From assembly GCF_020831365.1 (NCBI RefSeq), contig NZ_JAJHPV010000014.1:1-64000 (forward strand): 64,000 nucleotides of DNA, written 5' to 3'. The notes under the pieces were generated by a model. That model ran no database searches and had not been told where the DNA came from. It was given only the letters and a program-made list of their open reading frames with translations. The translations under genes were made by a program, and so were the position numbers. This document shows positions 49,539 to 58,949 of the stretch, one piece after another (within the stretch, counting starts at the first letter, position 1; the number at the start of each line of letters is the position of its first letter). Source of the stretch: Massilia agrisoli. Lineage in GTDB: Bacteria > Pseudomonadota > Gammaproteobacteria > Burkholderiales > Burkholderiaceae_D.

Positions 49539-50731
49539 GACACCAGCTCGCGAACGGCGTCGATGACGCGCAACTGGTCGGCGTCGGTCATCTTGGTGTA
49601 CAGGGGCAAGGTCACCATCGCGTGGTAGCTGGCCTCGGCCACCGGAAACTGCTGCGGCGCCAGGGCGCAGGTATCGCGCCAGTAGGGCTGGCGGTGCAGC
49701 GGAATGAAGTGCACGCTGGTGCCGATGCCGCGCGCCGACAATTCGCCGATCAGCTCGTCGCGGCCGATGTGGGCGCCGTCGGTCAGGCGCACCACGTACA
49801 GGTGCCAGGCGTGGGTGCTGCCGGGCGCGGCGTCGGCGGGCAGCTGCAAGGGCAGGCCCGCGAGCGCGCTGGTGTAGCGGGCCGCCAGCTGCTGGCGCCG
49901 GGCCAGGAAGCGGTCGATCTTGCGCAGCTGGCCCAGTCCGATCGCCGAGGCGATGTCGGTCAGGTTGTATTTGTAGCCTGCTGCAACCACCTCGTAGAAC
50001 CAGGCCGGCGTGCGCGAGGTGTAGCGTGCAAACGCATCCTGGCTGATGCCATGGATGCGCATCAGCCGCACCCGTTTGGCCAGCGCCGCGTCGCGCGTGA
50101 CCACCATGCCGCCTTCGCCTGTCGTCATTGTCTTGTTGGCGTAGAAGCTGAACACAGTGATGTCGCTGCCCAGCGTTCCGACCAGCTGGCCCTGGTAGAG
50201 GGTGGGGAAGGCGTGCGCCGCGTCTTCCACCACGCGCAGGCCATGGCGTGCGGCCAGCGCCAGGATCGCCTCCATGTCGCAGGCCAGTCCCGCATAATGG
50301 ACCGGTACGATGGCGCGGGTGCGCGCGGTAATGGCCGCTTCAACGGCCGCGGGGTCGATGCACAAGGTGCGCGGGTCGGAATCGGCGAACACGGGCTGCG
50401 CGCCCAGGTAGCGCACCACTTCAGCGGTCGCGGTGAAGGTCAGGGTCGGCACGATCACTTCGTCGCCGGGCCCGATGCCGAGCGCTTCAAGCGCCAGGTG
50501 CAGCCCCGCCGTCGCCGAATTGACCGAGATGGCCTCGACGCCGCCGCCGAGGTAAGCGCAAAATGCCTGTTCGAACTGGCGCGTCTTGGGGCCCGTGGTC
50601 ACCCACCCGGAGCGCAGGCACTCGACCACCTCGCTGATTTCTTCCTCGCCGATGTCGGGCAACGCGAACGGCAGGAAGGGGGCTTGCGGCTGCACCTGGG
50701 CGCCGTTCTCATTGGTGGTGTGTTCGGCCAT
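49535..50731 (-). CDS. DegT/DnrJ/EryC1 aminotransferase (PglE-like)
   Basis: A 398-residue PLP enzyme. The start [19 protein letters not shown] and SGWVTTGP are typical of 4-aminosugar aminotransferases. The PLP Lys is in [15 protein letters not shown], and VVEDAAHAF precedes it. With WbpM it would make UDP-4-amino-4,6-dideoxy-GlcNAc. It overlaps the PglC-like gene by ATGA, which supports this pairing. It is clearly distinct from the second aminotransferase at 56104. Confidence 0.88.
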   Translation of the reverse strand: MAEHTTNENGAQVQPQAPFLPFALPDIGEEEISEVVECLRSGWVTTGPKTRQFEQAFCAYLGGGVEAISVNSATAGLHLALEALGIGPGDEVIVPTLTFTATAEVVRYLGAQPVFADSDPRTLCIDPAAVEAAITARTRAIVPVHYAGLACDMEAILALAARHGLRVVEDAAHAFPTLYQGQLVGTLGSDITVFSFYANKTMTTGEGGMVVTRDAALAKRVRLMRIHGISQDAFARYTSRTPAWFYEVVAAGYKYNLTDIASAIGLGQLRKIDRFLARRQQLAARYTSALAGLPLQLPADAAPGSTHAWHLYVVRLTDGAHIGRDELIGELSARGIGTSVHFIPLHRQPYWRDTCALAPQQFPVAEASYHAMVTLPLYTKMTDADQLRVIDAVRELVS

Positions 50732-50753
50732 GATCGTAACCTTTAGGGCAGAG

Positions 50754-52004
50754 TCAGAATGTGGTGGGGCGCAAGCCGGCCAGGATGTTGAGGAAGCGCT
50801 CGCCCAGCACCGGATAGCTCAGGTTGCGCAATGCGTAGAGCTTTCCGCGCTGCCCGAGGGCCGCGCGCTCGGCGGCGGGCATCGACATCAGGCTGAGCAC
50901 GCCGCGCGCGACGGCCGAGGGATCCTCCGGCGCCACCGTCAGGCCGCAGCCGGCGTCGGCGACCGGGTCGTTGCCGGCATCGACAGCATGCAGGATCGGG
51001 CGCGCCGCCATCATGTAGTCGATCAGCTTGTTGGGCGAGATGCCGAAGCGGTACAAAGGCTGGCGCGGCCAGCCGATATACGCCACGTCAAAGCACTGCA
51101 GTAATGCCGGAACCTGCTGCTTGGCGACCGGGTCGAAGAAGTAGACGTTGGACAGGCCCATGTCACGCGCGCGGGCTTGCAGCCTTGCTTTGTCCGGGCC
51201 GCCGCCAACCAGCACGAATGCAACCCGTTCGCCGGCCAGCTGCGCGGCCGCGCCAAGCAGGGTGCCGAGCGAATTGGCCATCCCGTGGGTGCCCGCGTAG
51301 CCGACAATAAACTTGCCCCGGTCGCGCAGGTCGGCCAGTGCGGCGGCCACCTCGCCCTGCAGCTGGGGCGGGTCGGCCAGCCATTCGGCCGGGTCGGCGC
51401 CGTTGGGCACAATGTGCAGCTTGTGGCGCGCCATGCCGTGCGCTTCCAGGTGGTCGCGCACCTTCGGCAGGATCGACACCACCGCGTCGGCGTGGCGGCA
51501 GGCGTAGTTTTCGGCCGCCTGCAGCAGCATGATGAACGGGTGCCAGCGCGAGTAGTTGCCCAGTTCCATGGGCGACAGCGGCCACAGGTCGTGCACCTCG
51601 AACAGCAGGCGGGCGCGCGCCAGCCGGGCGATGCGGCGGGCCGGCCAGATATCGAGCGGGTAGGTGCTTGACGCGATCACCACGTCGGGCCTGAACGACT
51701 GTGCCAGCTGGCGGGCGTCGCGCGTGAGCCGCATGATGAAGGCCGCCATGTTCAGCGCCCGCGCGCTGCCGTTGCCGGCATAGGCTGGCGTATCGAACCA
51801 GGTGTATTCGATGCCGTCGATGGTTTCATCGAGCCGTGCCTGGCCGCGCATCTGCGGCGCCTGGGCGCGGATGTGCGAGCGCGAGGAGGCGGCGATACGG
51901 ACGCGGTGGCCAAGCCGCACCCATTCGCGCGCCAGGTAGTAGGGCCGGTATTCCATTCCGTGCTGGAGCGAGCCCGCGTAGTGGTTGATCAGCAGGATGT
52001 TCAT
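50754..52004 (-). CDS. Glycosyltransferase family 4-like protein
   Basis: A 416-residue GT-B enzyme in the WbuB/WcaI style. The start is [20 protein letters not shown]. The acceptor side includes [15 protein letters not shown], and the donor side has [16 protein letters not shown] and [20 protein letters not shown] start at the ATG at 52004 with GAGGGA upstream. It is one of only two classical glycosyltransferases in the locus. Confidence 0.85.
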   Translation of the reverse strand: MNILLINHYAGSLQHGMEYRPYYLAREWVRLGHRVRIAASSRSHIRAQAPQMRGQARLDETIDGIEYTWFDTPAYAGNGSARALNMAAFIMRLTRDARQLAQSFRPDVVIASSTYPLDIWPARRIARLARARLLFEVHDLWPLSPMELGNYSRWHPFIMLLQAAENYACRHADAVVSILPKVRDHLEAHGMARHKLHIVPNGADPAEWLADPPQLQGEVAAALADLRDRGKFIVGYAGTHGMANSLGTLLGAAAQLAGERVAFVLVGGGPDKARLQARARDMGLSNVYFFDPVAKQQVPALLQCFDVAYIGWPRQPLYRFGISPNKLIDYMMAARPILHAVDAGNDPVADAGCGLTVAPEDPSAVARGVLSLMSMPAAERAALGQRGKLYALRNLSYPVLGERFLNILAGLRPTTF

Positions 52005-52110
52005 CGGGGCATCCCTCGGCAGCTCAGCATGGCGCAAGGCACGGAGATGCCTTGCAGGCCTTTTGTGCGGAGCGCCGGCCTCGCTCGGCCGGCCAGGGTG
52101 GGTGTCGTTT

Positions 52111-52812
52111 TCATTGCAGGCTGTACTTCGCGCGGTACGGCCGGAAGCCGAGGATGGTCTTGAACTGCCGCAGCCCGGGCTGGGCGCCGAAGTAGGTGTC
52201 GTACATGATGTACTGCAGTGTGCCTTCGTCGATTTGCCGGCACACCACGTCAACGATCAGCAGGTGCATGATGCCGTCGTTGTTGCGGTGTCCCATCAGC
52301 TGGGAGAAGGCGCCAAAATTACCGTACACGCCAAAGGTGGCGTAGGCCACCAGCTTGCCCGCCGGGTTAAGCACGCCGTAATAGCGGAAGTTCTCCAGCA
52401 CGTCGAAATGCTCGCGCTTTTCGGTGTAGGCCTTGTCCATCGGCCGGCCCTGGCGTGAGTCCTGCGAGATATTGATGTCGTGGATGTCGTCGACATAGGC
52501 GTTGCGGTCGATCTCCCTGCACACATAGCCGCGCTTGCGCGCGCGGGCGGCGTGGTAGGCGCCATTGTTCTTTCCCTTGATGTCGTCGAGATATTTTTCG
52601 CGCGTGCCCAGGGTGCCGATATCGATCAGGGCCGCGCCCACGGTTTTGCTGCGGATGAACTTGTAGCGCGGATGGCGCCTGGTGAACTGGGCATAGACCT
52701 GGGGAACATGGCGTGGCTCCAGGCTGGCGTTGAAACGCAGGGGCGCCACCGGCAGGCGGATAAGCTCTGCCAGCGTGCTGCAGTATTTGTGCAGGCTGGC
52801 CACGGTGCTCAT
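52111..52812 (-). CDS. GNAT-like protein of unknown function, paralogue 2
   Basis: A 233-residue soluble protein, clearly homologous to its upstream neighbour. Shared blocks are RHPRYKFIRSKTVGAALIDI, IDDIHDIN-type text (YVDDIHDINISQ), RQGRPMDKAY, GHRNNDGIMHLL and YDTYFGAQPGLRQFK, ending RPYRAKYSLQ. The alternating strand/helix pattern and the C-terminal segment suggest a GNAT/FemAB-like acyltransferase fold, by inference only. The ATG at 52812 overlaps the preceding stop (ATGA). It lies between the polymerase and a glycosyltransferase. Confidence 0.7.
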   Translation of the reverse strand: MSTVASLHKYCSTLAELIRLPVAPLRFNASLEPRHVPQVYAQFTRRHPRYKFIRSKTVGAALIDIGTLGTREKYLDDIKGKNNGAYHAARARKRGYVCREIDRNAYVDDIHDINISQDSRQGRPMDKAYTEKREHFDVLENFRYYGVLNPAGKLVAYATFGVYGNFGAFSQLMGHRNNDGIMHLLIVDVVCRQIDEGTLQYIMYDTYFGAQPGLRQFKTILGFRPYRAKYSLQ

Positions 52813-53519
52813 GCCAGCGAGTAGCGGACGAGATAAGGCGTGAAACCCACCTTGCGCTTGAATTCCCGCAGTCCCGGCTGGGCGCCCAGATAGGTGTCGT
52901 ACATCAGGAAGCTCACTGTTTTTTGCTCGATCAGACTGCATACGATCTCCGTCAGAAGTAGGTACATGAAGCCGTCGTTATTTTTATAGCCAAGCAGGCG
53001 TTGGGTGGCGGCGAAATTGCCGAGAACGGCCACGTTGCAATAACCGGCCAGCTTTCCCTGTTTGTCCAGGACCCCGAAATAGGCGAAATGCGGGTGATCC
53101 TCGAACGATGTCTCCTTGATGCGGTAGGCGTCGTCCATCGGGCGCCCCTGGCGGATTTCCGCCGAATTATTAATATCGTGAATATCGTCGATAAAAAGAT
53201 TGCGCTCGATTTTCCGCACTTGGTAACCGCGCGTTGTTGCACGACGCGCATGATATGCGGCGTAATCCTTTTTTCTTACTGTATCGAGATAATCTTCAGC
53301 GGTTTTGAATTTGCGTAAATCGATCAATGCTATTCCTACCGTCTTGTTTTTGATCAGTCGATAACGCGGATGAGGCTTGGTAAATACCTGGTGCGTCTCG
53401 CCGATATTTTCTGGATGTATTTTTGAATGGAATTCGAGCTGTGCGCGGGGCAGTCGGGGTATTTCTGCGCCGGCCCGTATTAGCCGCACGATTTCCTTTG
53501 CAATATCCGTTAATTTCAT
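52809..53519 (-). CDS. GNAT-like protein of unknown function, paralogue 1
   Basis: A 236-residue soluble protein with no signal. Conserved blocks shared with paralogue 2 are PHPRYRLIKNKTVGIALIDL, FIDDIHDINNS, RQGRPMDDAY, GYKNNDGFMYLLL and YDTYLGAQPGLREFK, ending TPYLVRYSLA. The fold looks like an N-acyltransferase, which would suit a 3- or 4-amino sugar made by this locus, but no family was recognised. Local base composition is more AT-rich than neighbours, which hints at transfer. Confidence 0.7.
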   Translation of the reverse strand: MKLTDIAKEIVRLIRAGAEIPRLPRAQLEFHSKIHPENIGETHQVFTKPHPRYRLIKNKTVGIALIDLRKFKTAEDYLDTVRKKDYAAYHARRATTRGYQVRKIERNLFIDDIHDINNSAEIRQGRPMDDAYRIKETSFEDHPHFAYFGVLDKQGKLAGYCNVAVLGNFAATQRLLGYKNNDGFMYLLLTEIVCSLIEQKTVSFLMYDTYLGAQPGLREFKRKVGFTPYLVRYSLA

Positions 53520-53582
53520 GGTTGCCTATCGTTGAGGTTGACTTGGCAGGAACAGTCACCAAGGCGGCCTTGTCACGAAAGG

Positions 53583-54860
53583 CTAACCCGGTGGCGCCGG
53601 GCGCGCTGGGGTAAATAACGCTTGGTGCACGGGCTTTTCGCGTTGCAATGCAATGCCTGCCGGCCATGGCTGCCGCTTGTCATGCTTGCGCCCGTACCAA
53701 TACGTTGAATAGCACCCCAACGTGGCGCCGATTAACATGTCAGTAAAAAAATGCGATGTCAGTAACAGCAGTAAAGTGATGCTGGCAAGTGAGAACGGCA
53801 GCAAGAATTCGTAATAGTTGCGGCTGCTAAAATATTCCCGGATAAACATCATGATCGCAGGGATCGTAATCATTCCCAGCAAAAACACGATGCCCACGAT
53901 GCCCAGGTCCACCCAGGCGGATAGCACGTTATGTGCATATAGCCCGGGCGGATAGCTTCCGAAATCCCCAAGGAAAGGGTGTTCGTTAATCGTTTGGATC
54001 GCATATACGGTTAAATGGTGCCGTTTGTTGGCAGAGGTTGATTGTGATAGGTCAAGCAGCTCAAGGATCCGGTTGTGGGGTAACAGGGCAATTATGTCTT
54101 CGAGATAGATCTTTACCGCAACGGCGAGCACGAGGAAGATAAAGGCGACTACCAGCTTGTTCTTCGAATGATAGAACTCGATAATCGGAATGAGGAATAG
54201 CAAGGCAATAAATTCGCTGCGCGCGGTATTGAAGAACAGGGTAGGGGCGCCGATGCAATACAACAGTATCCGCAGCCAGGGTGAGCGGGTATAGGCGATG
54301 ACGGGCACAAAAGTAAACAGGTACGAGCGCGAGAAACCCTGGTAGGTCGCCAGGCTGTCCGCATCCTTGGCAATGCCAAGGGCGCCCAGGTAGAACACGC
54401 CGTCGATCGAGAACCAGAAAACGATGGCCGACATCGCCAGCAAGCTCAGCAGCGCGATGCGGCGGAACTGTCGCCCGCTGAAATCGATGGCCTTGTAGAT
54501 CAGGAACACGTTCAGCAGGAACAGGATGCCCAGGATGTGGTGGACCACGTGGACCATCTTGCCGCCCAGCGCGGCGTTCGCCGCCACCACCATGGAAAAA
54601 TACGCCAGGTAAATGCCGAACGCGATATCGGGTTTGGCCAGGCGGTTCGGCTCGCGCCGGATGCGCATCAGGTACATGTAGATCAGCGGCAGCACCACCA
54701 GCAGCGATGCAGGGGCAAAGAAGCCGCCGAGGAATGCGCCCATGACGCCGAGCCCGAGCAGCGTGTGATAAAAGAAAAAGCCTGGGAACAGCAGGAAGAA
54801 CGCGAGGATAGCCACTGCCTGTTCGCCCCTGGGCCCACGCACCATGCCGGCATGGTTCAT
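53583..54860 (-). CDS. O-antigen ligase/Wzy-like polymerase
   Basis: A 425-residue integral membrane protein with about eleven helices and a large loop at about 260-345. The loop contains NTARSEFIALLFLIPI and later HPFLGDFGSYPPGLYAHNV, the H-N-PF-G and H-N pattern of the Wzy/WaaL group. It probably joins repeat units made on undecaprenyl pyrophosphate. I start at the ATG at 54860, which overlaps the flippase stop by ATGA; the longer frame upstream lies inside the flippase. Confidence 0.82.
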   Translation of the reverse strand: MNHAGMVRGPRGEQAVAILAFFLLFPGFFFYHTLLGLGVMGAFLGGFFAPASLLVVLPLIYMYLMRIRREPNRLAKPDIAFGIYLAYFSMVVAANAALGGKMVHVVHHILGILFLLNVFLIYKAIDFSGRQFRRIALLSLLAMSAIVFWFSIDGVFYLGALGIAKDADSLATYQGFSRSYLFTFVPVIAYTRSPWLRILLYCIGAPTLFFNTARSEFIALLFLIPIIEFYHSKNKLVVAFIFLVLAVAVKIYLEDIIALLPHNRILELLDLSQSTSANKRHHLTVYAIQTINEHPFLGDFGSYPPGLYAHNVLSAWVDLGIVGIVFLLGMITIPAIMMFIREYFSSRNYYEFLLPFSLASITLLLLLTSHFFTDMLIGATLGCYSTYWYGRKHDKRQPWPAGIALQREKPVHQALFTPARPAPPG

Positions 54861-56107
54861 GCCGCCTCCAACCGGTTTTGCGCGCACTGGTAAGACATGT
54901 GCAGGTACACCAGGTACAGCAGCGAATACCCGATTGCGTACCAGAGCACGCTCTGGTGCAGCGGCAAGGGCAGCAGGAAGACGCTGACCGTCATCATGAA
55001 TAGCGCCACTTGCCATGCCAGGTCCATCTTCTGCTTGCCCGCCACGAAGAATACGTAGCTGAGCGGGCTGGCGATAAAGTTCAGGAAGTACAGCGGCGCC
55101 AGGATGCGCGCCAGTTCGCCGGCCGCGCGCCACGGCTCGCCGAAGACCCAGGCAAACAGCGACGGCGAGAACAGGAACAGTACCACCGACGGCCCAAGAC
55201 CGAGCAGCAGCAGGGCCTTGAAGGTGTAACGATAGGCCTGCTTGCAGTTGCCCAGCGTCTGGAAGTCGTGCACCGACTGGCGTTTGAACACTTCCAGCAC
55301 CGATGCCGCCAGCAGGGCGACGGGGGCGGCGAGCACGCGCTGGGTCAGGGCAAACAGGCCGGCGGCGACTGCGCCGTGGCGCAGGCCGATCAGGAACAGC
55401 GGCAGCTGTCCGACCATGACGTTGAGCAGGTTGGACGGCAGCGAAAAGCGCCAGAATTTCTCGTGCCGGCGAAGGTAGCGGCGCTGCTCGTCGTCGAGCC
55501 GCCAGCCGGTCGCCGCGTCAGGCGGGGACAGCAGCAGGCGTGCCGCAGCCAGCCCGGCGCACAGCCCGATCAGGTGCCCGGTAATCAGGGCGGCGCCGCC
55601 TGCGCCGCCATACAGCAGGCCGACCTGGCCGAGGGCGATGGTGCTGGCGCCCCAGACCTTGGCGCGCGCCGCTTTCCCGAATGCGTTGTGCGAAGTGGCG
55701 TAGGCGAGGGTGGTTTGCATTGTCGCCGTCAGCCATGCACCCAGGCCGATCGTGAGGACGGCCAGCCAGGACAGCTGGCGCAGGAAGGGCAGGTCGAGCG
55801 CGCGGCCACCGGCGGCGGCCGCGGTAATGGCAATTGCCAGCAAGGTCGCAGACCAGGCCACGACGCGGAAACAGGTGCGCTGTTGCCGCTCGCCGTGATC
55901 GAGCACCATTGCCGCTTCCAGCCGCAGGGTGGCGCCAATGGCGGCCACCGCCACAATACCGAACCACACGCTGAACGCGCCCAGCTGTGCCGGCGTGCAC
56001 ATGCGGGTGATTAGCGGCGCCATTAACAGGGGCAGCGCCTGCGCGCCGAGCGCCCCGGACAGCACGGTGATAACGTGCTTCCAGAATGTCGGCAGCGCCA
56101 CTTTCAT
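54857..56107 (-). CDS. Wzx-type oligosaccharide flippase
   Basis: A 416-residue membrane protein with about twelve helices. The N-terminus, WKHVITVLSGALGAQALPLLMAPLITRMCTP, is characteristic of MOP-superfamily flippases. FWRFSLPSNLLNVMVGQLPLFLIG begins the second half. It carries lipid-linked repeat units across the inner membrane. It overlaps wbpE upstream and the Wzy-like gene downstream, 4 nt each. Confidence 0.88.
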   Translation of the reverse strand: MKVALPTFWKHVITVLSGALGAQALPLLMAPLITRMCTPAQLGAFSVWFGIVAVAAIGATLRLEAAMVLDHGERQQRTCFRVVAWSATLLAIAITAAAAGGRALDLPFLRQLSWLAVLTIGLGAWLTATMQTTLAYATSHNAFGKAARAKVWGASTIALGQVGLLYGGAGGAALITGHLIGLCAGLAAARLLLSPPDAATGWRLDDEQRRYLRRHEKFWRFSLPSNLLNVMVGQLPLFLIGLRHGAVAAGLFALTQRVLAAPVALLAASVLEVFKRQSVHDFQTLGNCKQAYRYTFKALLLLGLGPSVVLFLFSPSLFAWVFGEPWRAAGELARILAPLYFLNFIASPLSYVFFVAGKQKMDLAWQVALFMMTVSVFLLPLPLHQSVLWYAIGYSLLYLVYLHMSYQCAQNRLEAA

Positions 56108-57234
56108 GGGGACGAGGCCAGCAGGTCGCCGCGCGACGGCATCTGTTCGCCGATCGCAGCCAGCAAGGTGGCGGCAACATGGGTGGTGGCAGCCGGATCG
56201 AGGTAAGGCCCCATCGGCAGGCTCATGACCTTGCCGGCCATGTCGAGCGCGACCGGGCAGGCATCAGGCTCGGTGTAGCTGGCGTAAGCGGGCTGCATGT
56301 GCATCGGGACCGGGTAGTGGACGGCGGTCGGGATGCCGGCGGCGTGCAGTACGGCCTGCAGGCGCTCGCGTTCATCGAGCACCACCGTGTACTGGGCGTA
56401 TACGCTGCTGCGGTCACGGGTGCGCCCGATTTTGCCGAGCCGTCCCGAGAACAGGGCGTCGTAACGCGCGGCGACTTTGGCGCGCTGCCCGAGCTCCCAT
56501 TCAAAGCGTTCGAGCTTGGCCAGCACCACCGCGCATTGCAGCGTGTCCATGCGTCCGCCCACGCCGATGCGCGTGTGGACGTAGCGGCGCGACTGGCCAT
56601 GCACGCGGATTTCGCGCATCGCCCTGGCGAAATCATCGTCGCTGGTAAAGATGGCGCCGCCATCGCCGTAGCAGCCCAGTGGCTTGCTGGGGAAAAAACT
56701 GGTGCAGCCGATGGCCGACAAGTTGCAGCTTTTCTTGCCGCGGTAGGTCGCGCCAAAACTCTGGGCCGCGTCCTCGATGACGGTCAGCCCGTGGCGGCTG
56801 GCGATGCCGTTGATCTCGTCCATGTCGGCCGGCTGCCCGTACAGCGACACCGGCATGATGGCCCGGGTGCGCGCAGTGATCTTCGCTTCGACCAGGCCAG
56901 GGTCGATGTTGCAGGTGGCCGGATCGATGTCGGCGAAGACCGGACGCGCGCCCAGCAGCACGATGGCCTCGGCGGTGGCGATGAAGGAGAACGGCGTGGT
57001 GATCACCTCGTCGCCCGGCTTGATGCCGATTGCCATCAACGAAATCAGCAGCGCTTCCGTGCCGGAGGCTACCGTGATGCAGTGGCGCGCGCCGGTGTAG
57101 GCGGCCAGCCGCTCTTCCAGTTCGGCCACTTCGGGACCCATGATGTACTGGCCGTGGTCGAGCACGGCGTGGATGCGCGCGTCGATTCCCTCGCGCATGG
57201 CCTGGTACTGGGCTTTGAGGTCGATGAATTCCAT
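56104..57234 (-). CDS. wbpE: UDP-3-keto sugar aminotransferase (WbpE-like)
   Basis: A 376-residue DegT-family PLP enzyme. MEFIDLKAQYQAMREGIDARI and LDHGQYIMGPEV are the WbpE N-terminal pattern, and the PLP Lys is in TSFFPSKPLGCYGDGG. In Pseudomonas it adds the 3-amino group to UDP-3-keto-GlcNAcA made by WbpB. Adjacent wbpD, wbpB and wbpA homologues support this assignment over a 4-aminotransferase. Confidence 0.9.
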   Translation of the reverse strand: MEFIDLKAQYQAMREGIDARIHAVLDHGQYIMGPEVAELEERLAAYTGARHCITVASGTEALLISLMAIGIKPGDEVITTPFSFIATAEAIVLLGARPVFADIDPATCNIDPGLVEAKITARTRAIMPVSLYGQPADMDEINGIASRHGLTVIEDAAQSFGATYRGKKSCNLSAIGCTSFFPSKPLGCYGDGGAIFTSDDDFARAMREIRVHGQSRRYVHTRIGVGGRMDTLQCAVVLAKLERFEWELGQRAKVAARYDALFSGRLGKIGRTRDRSSVYAQYTVVLDERERLQAVLHAAGIPTAVHYPVPMHMQPAYASYTEPDACPVALDMAGKVMSLPMGPYLDPAATTHVAATLLAAIGEQMPSRGDLLASSP

Positions 57235-57252
57235 GGTCGCTTCCGTTTCAGG

Positions 57253-57855
57253 TCAGGGGGGAATCGGGAAGGTGCGCGCCGCCATCAGGGTGCAGCGCTC
57301 GCCGTCCAGCATGTACATGTCGCCGCTGTGCGGGCACGGCGCTTCGGCGCGCCCGCTCGCAGGCAGGGCAAGGCGCTCGCCGTGACGGCTCATCCAGCCG
57401 ATGCGGCGCGCCGGCACCCCGGCCACCAGGGCGTAAGCGGGTACATCGCGGTTGACGACTGCGCCGGCCGCGATGAAGGCGTATTCGCCGATGGTGACGC
57501 CGCACACGATGGTGGCGTTGGCGCCCAGCGTCGCCCCGCGCCGCACCAGGGTGCGCCGGTACTCGTCCTTGCGGGTCACCGCCGCGCGCGGGTTGTAGAC
57601 GTTGGTAAATACCATGCTCGGGCCGCAAAACACCTCGTCCTCAAGCGTGACGGCGTCGTACACCGAGACGTTGTTCTGGATCTTGACCCGGTCGCCGATG
57701 CGCACGTCGTTGGAGACAAAGACGTTCTGGCCCAGCGAGCAGCCCGCGCCGACCTGGGCGCCCGCGCACACGTGGGCAAAGTGCCAGACCCGGGTGCCTT
57801 CGCCTAGGCGTGCGCCTTCGTCGACGATCGCGCTGGGGTGGATCGCGGCGTTCAT
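57253..57855 (-). CDS. wbpD: UDP-3-amino-GlcNAcA N-acetyltransferase (WbpD-like)
   Basis: A 200-residue left-handed beta-helix acetyltransferase with hexapeptide repeats ([20 protein letters not shown], then [16 protein letters not shown]). [15 protein letters not shown] matches WbpD. It would acetylate the 3-amino group. The C-terminal part after about 160 contains extra Cys and Arg and is less typical. It lies 2 bp before wbpB's stop side and 18 bp before wbpE. Confidence 0.88.
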   Translation of the reverse strand: MNAAIHPSAIVDEGARLGEGTRVWHFAHVCAGAQVGAGCSLGQNVFVSNDVRIGDRVKIQNNVSVYDAVTLEDEVFCGPSMVFTNVYNPRAAVTRKDEYRRTLVRRGATLGANATIVCGVTIGEYAFIAAGAVVNRDVPAYALVAGVPARRIGWMSRHGERLALPASGRAEAPCPHSGDMYMLDGERCTLMAARTFPIPP

Positions 57856-57857
57856 GG

Positions 57858-58919
57858 TCAGTACTCCAGCGGCAGGGCGACCCTGCGGCCATCGCGCGCC
57901 GACATGTAGGCCGCTACCAGCACTTCGAGCGACTTGAGTCCCTCGCGGCCATCGGTTTCGGGCTCCGCTTCGCCGCGCAGCACCTTGATGACATTGTCGT
58001 AGTACAGCGGATGGCCATAGCCATACACCGACGTGGTTTCGTAGCTGGCCGCGCGCACCAGTTCATCGTCCTCGTCGGCGTCGGCGAAGCTCCATTCCTG
58101 CACCTCGTTGACCGCCACGCCGCCGATGCGCACCGTGCCCTTCTCGCCGAGGATGGTGATCGAGCCTTCCAGGTTGCGCGGCCAGGTCAGCATGGTCACG
58201 TTCATCGAACCGAGCGCGCCGTTGCGCCAGCGCAGGCTGATGACGCCGGTGTCCTCGACCTCGATATCGCGCGCCAGCGTGGCCGTATAGGCTTGCAGGC
58301 TCTCGATCGGGCCGACGATCCAGTCGAGCAGGTCGACGTAGTGGCTGGCCTGGTTCATGAAGGCGCCGCCGTCGAACTCCCAGGTGCCGCGCCACTTGGC
58401 GCTGCTGTAGTACGAATCGGGGCGGGTCCAGAATACGTTCAGGTTGACCATGTAGATGCGGCCGAAACGCTTTTTCTCGACTGCGCGCTTGAGCAGCTGC
58501 AAGGTGGCGTTGCGGCGGTTCTGCTTGACGACGAACATGCGCACCCCGGCCGCGTCGCAGGCGCCGACCATGCGCTTGCCGTCGTCCCAGCGCGTGGCCA
58601 TCGGCTTCTCGGTGATCACGTGGCGCCCGGCGCGGGCGATCTCGATCGACTGCTCCGGGTGCAGGCCGGACGGCGTGGCGACGATGACGGCGTCGGCGTC
58701 GCACTTGGCCAGCATCTCGGTCAGGCTGGCGTAGGGCCGGGCGCCCGTCGCAGCCGCGGCCTCGGTGGCGCGGCGCTGGTCGACGTCGGCCACCCCGACC
58801 AGTTCGCAGCGTTCGCTGTGCTTGTCGATGGCGGCGAAATGGTTGGCGGCGATGCGGCCGCAGCCGACCAGGGCGAAACGGATGCGGCGGTCGAGTACCG
58901 CTGGCGGAAAGTAGCGCAT
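57858..58919 (-). CDS. wbpB: UDP-GlcNAcA 3-dehydrogenase (WbpB-like)
   Basis: A 353-residue Gfo/Idh/MocA oxidoreductase. The NAD loop is [14 protein letters not shown], and the conserved [14 protein letters not shown] carries the catalytic-type Lys. [15 protein letters not shown]-type text ([11 protein letters not shown]) supplies the His motif. It oxidises C3 of UDP-GlcNAc uronate. Position between wbpA and wbpD fits the pathway order. Confidence 0.88.
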   Translation of the reverse strand: MRYFPPAVLDRRIRFALVGCGRIAANHFAAIDKHSERCELVGVADVDQRRATEAAAATGARPYASLTEMLAKCDADAVIVATPSGLHPEQSIEIARAGRHVITEKPMATRWDDGKRMVGACDAAGVRMFVVKQNRRNATLQLLKRAVEKKRFGRIYMVNLNVFWTRPDSYYSSAKWRGTWEFDGGAFMNQASHYVDLLDWIVGPIESLQAYTATLARDIEVEDTGVISLRWRNGALGSMNVTMLTWPRNLEGSITILGEKGTVRIGGVAVNEVQEWSFADADEDDELVRAASYETTSVYGYGHPLYYDNVIKVLRGEAEPETDGREGLKSLEVLVAAYMSARDGRRVALPLEY

Positions 58920-58949
58920 GGTGTTTCCCTCTGTGTGGGACGCGATGGT

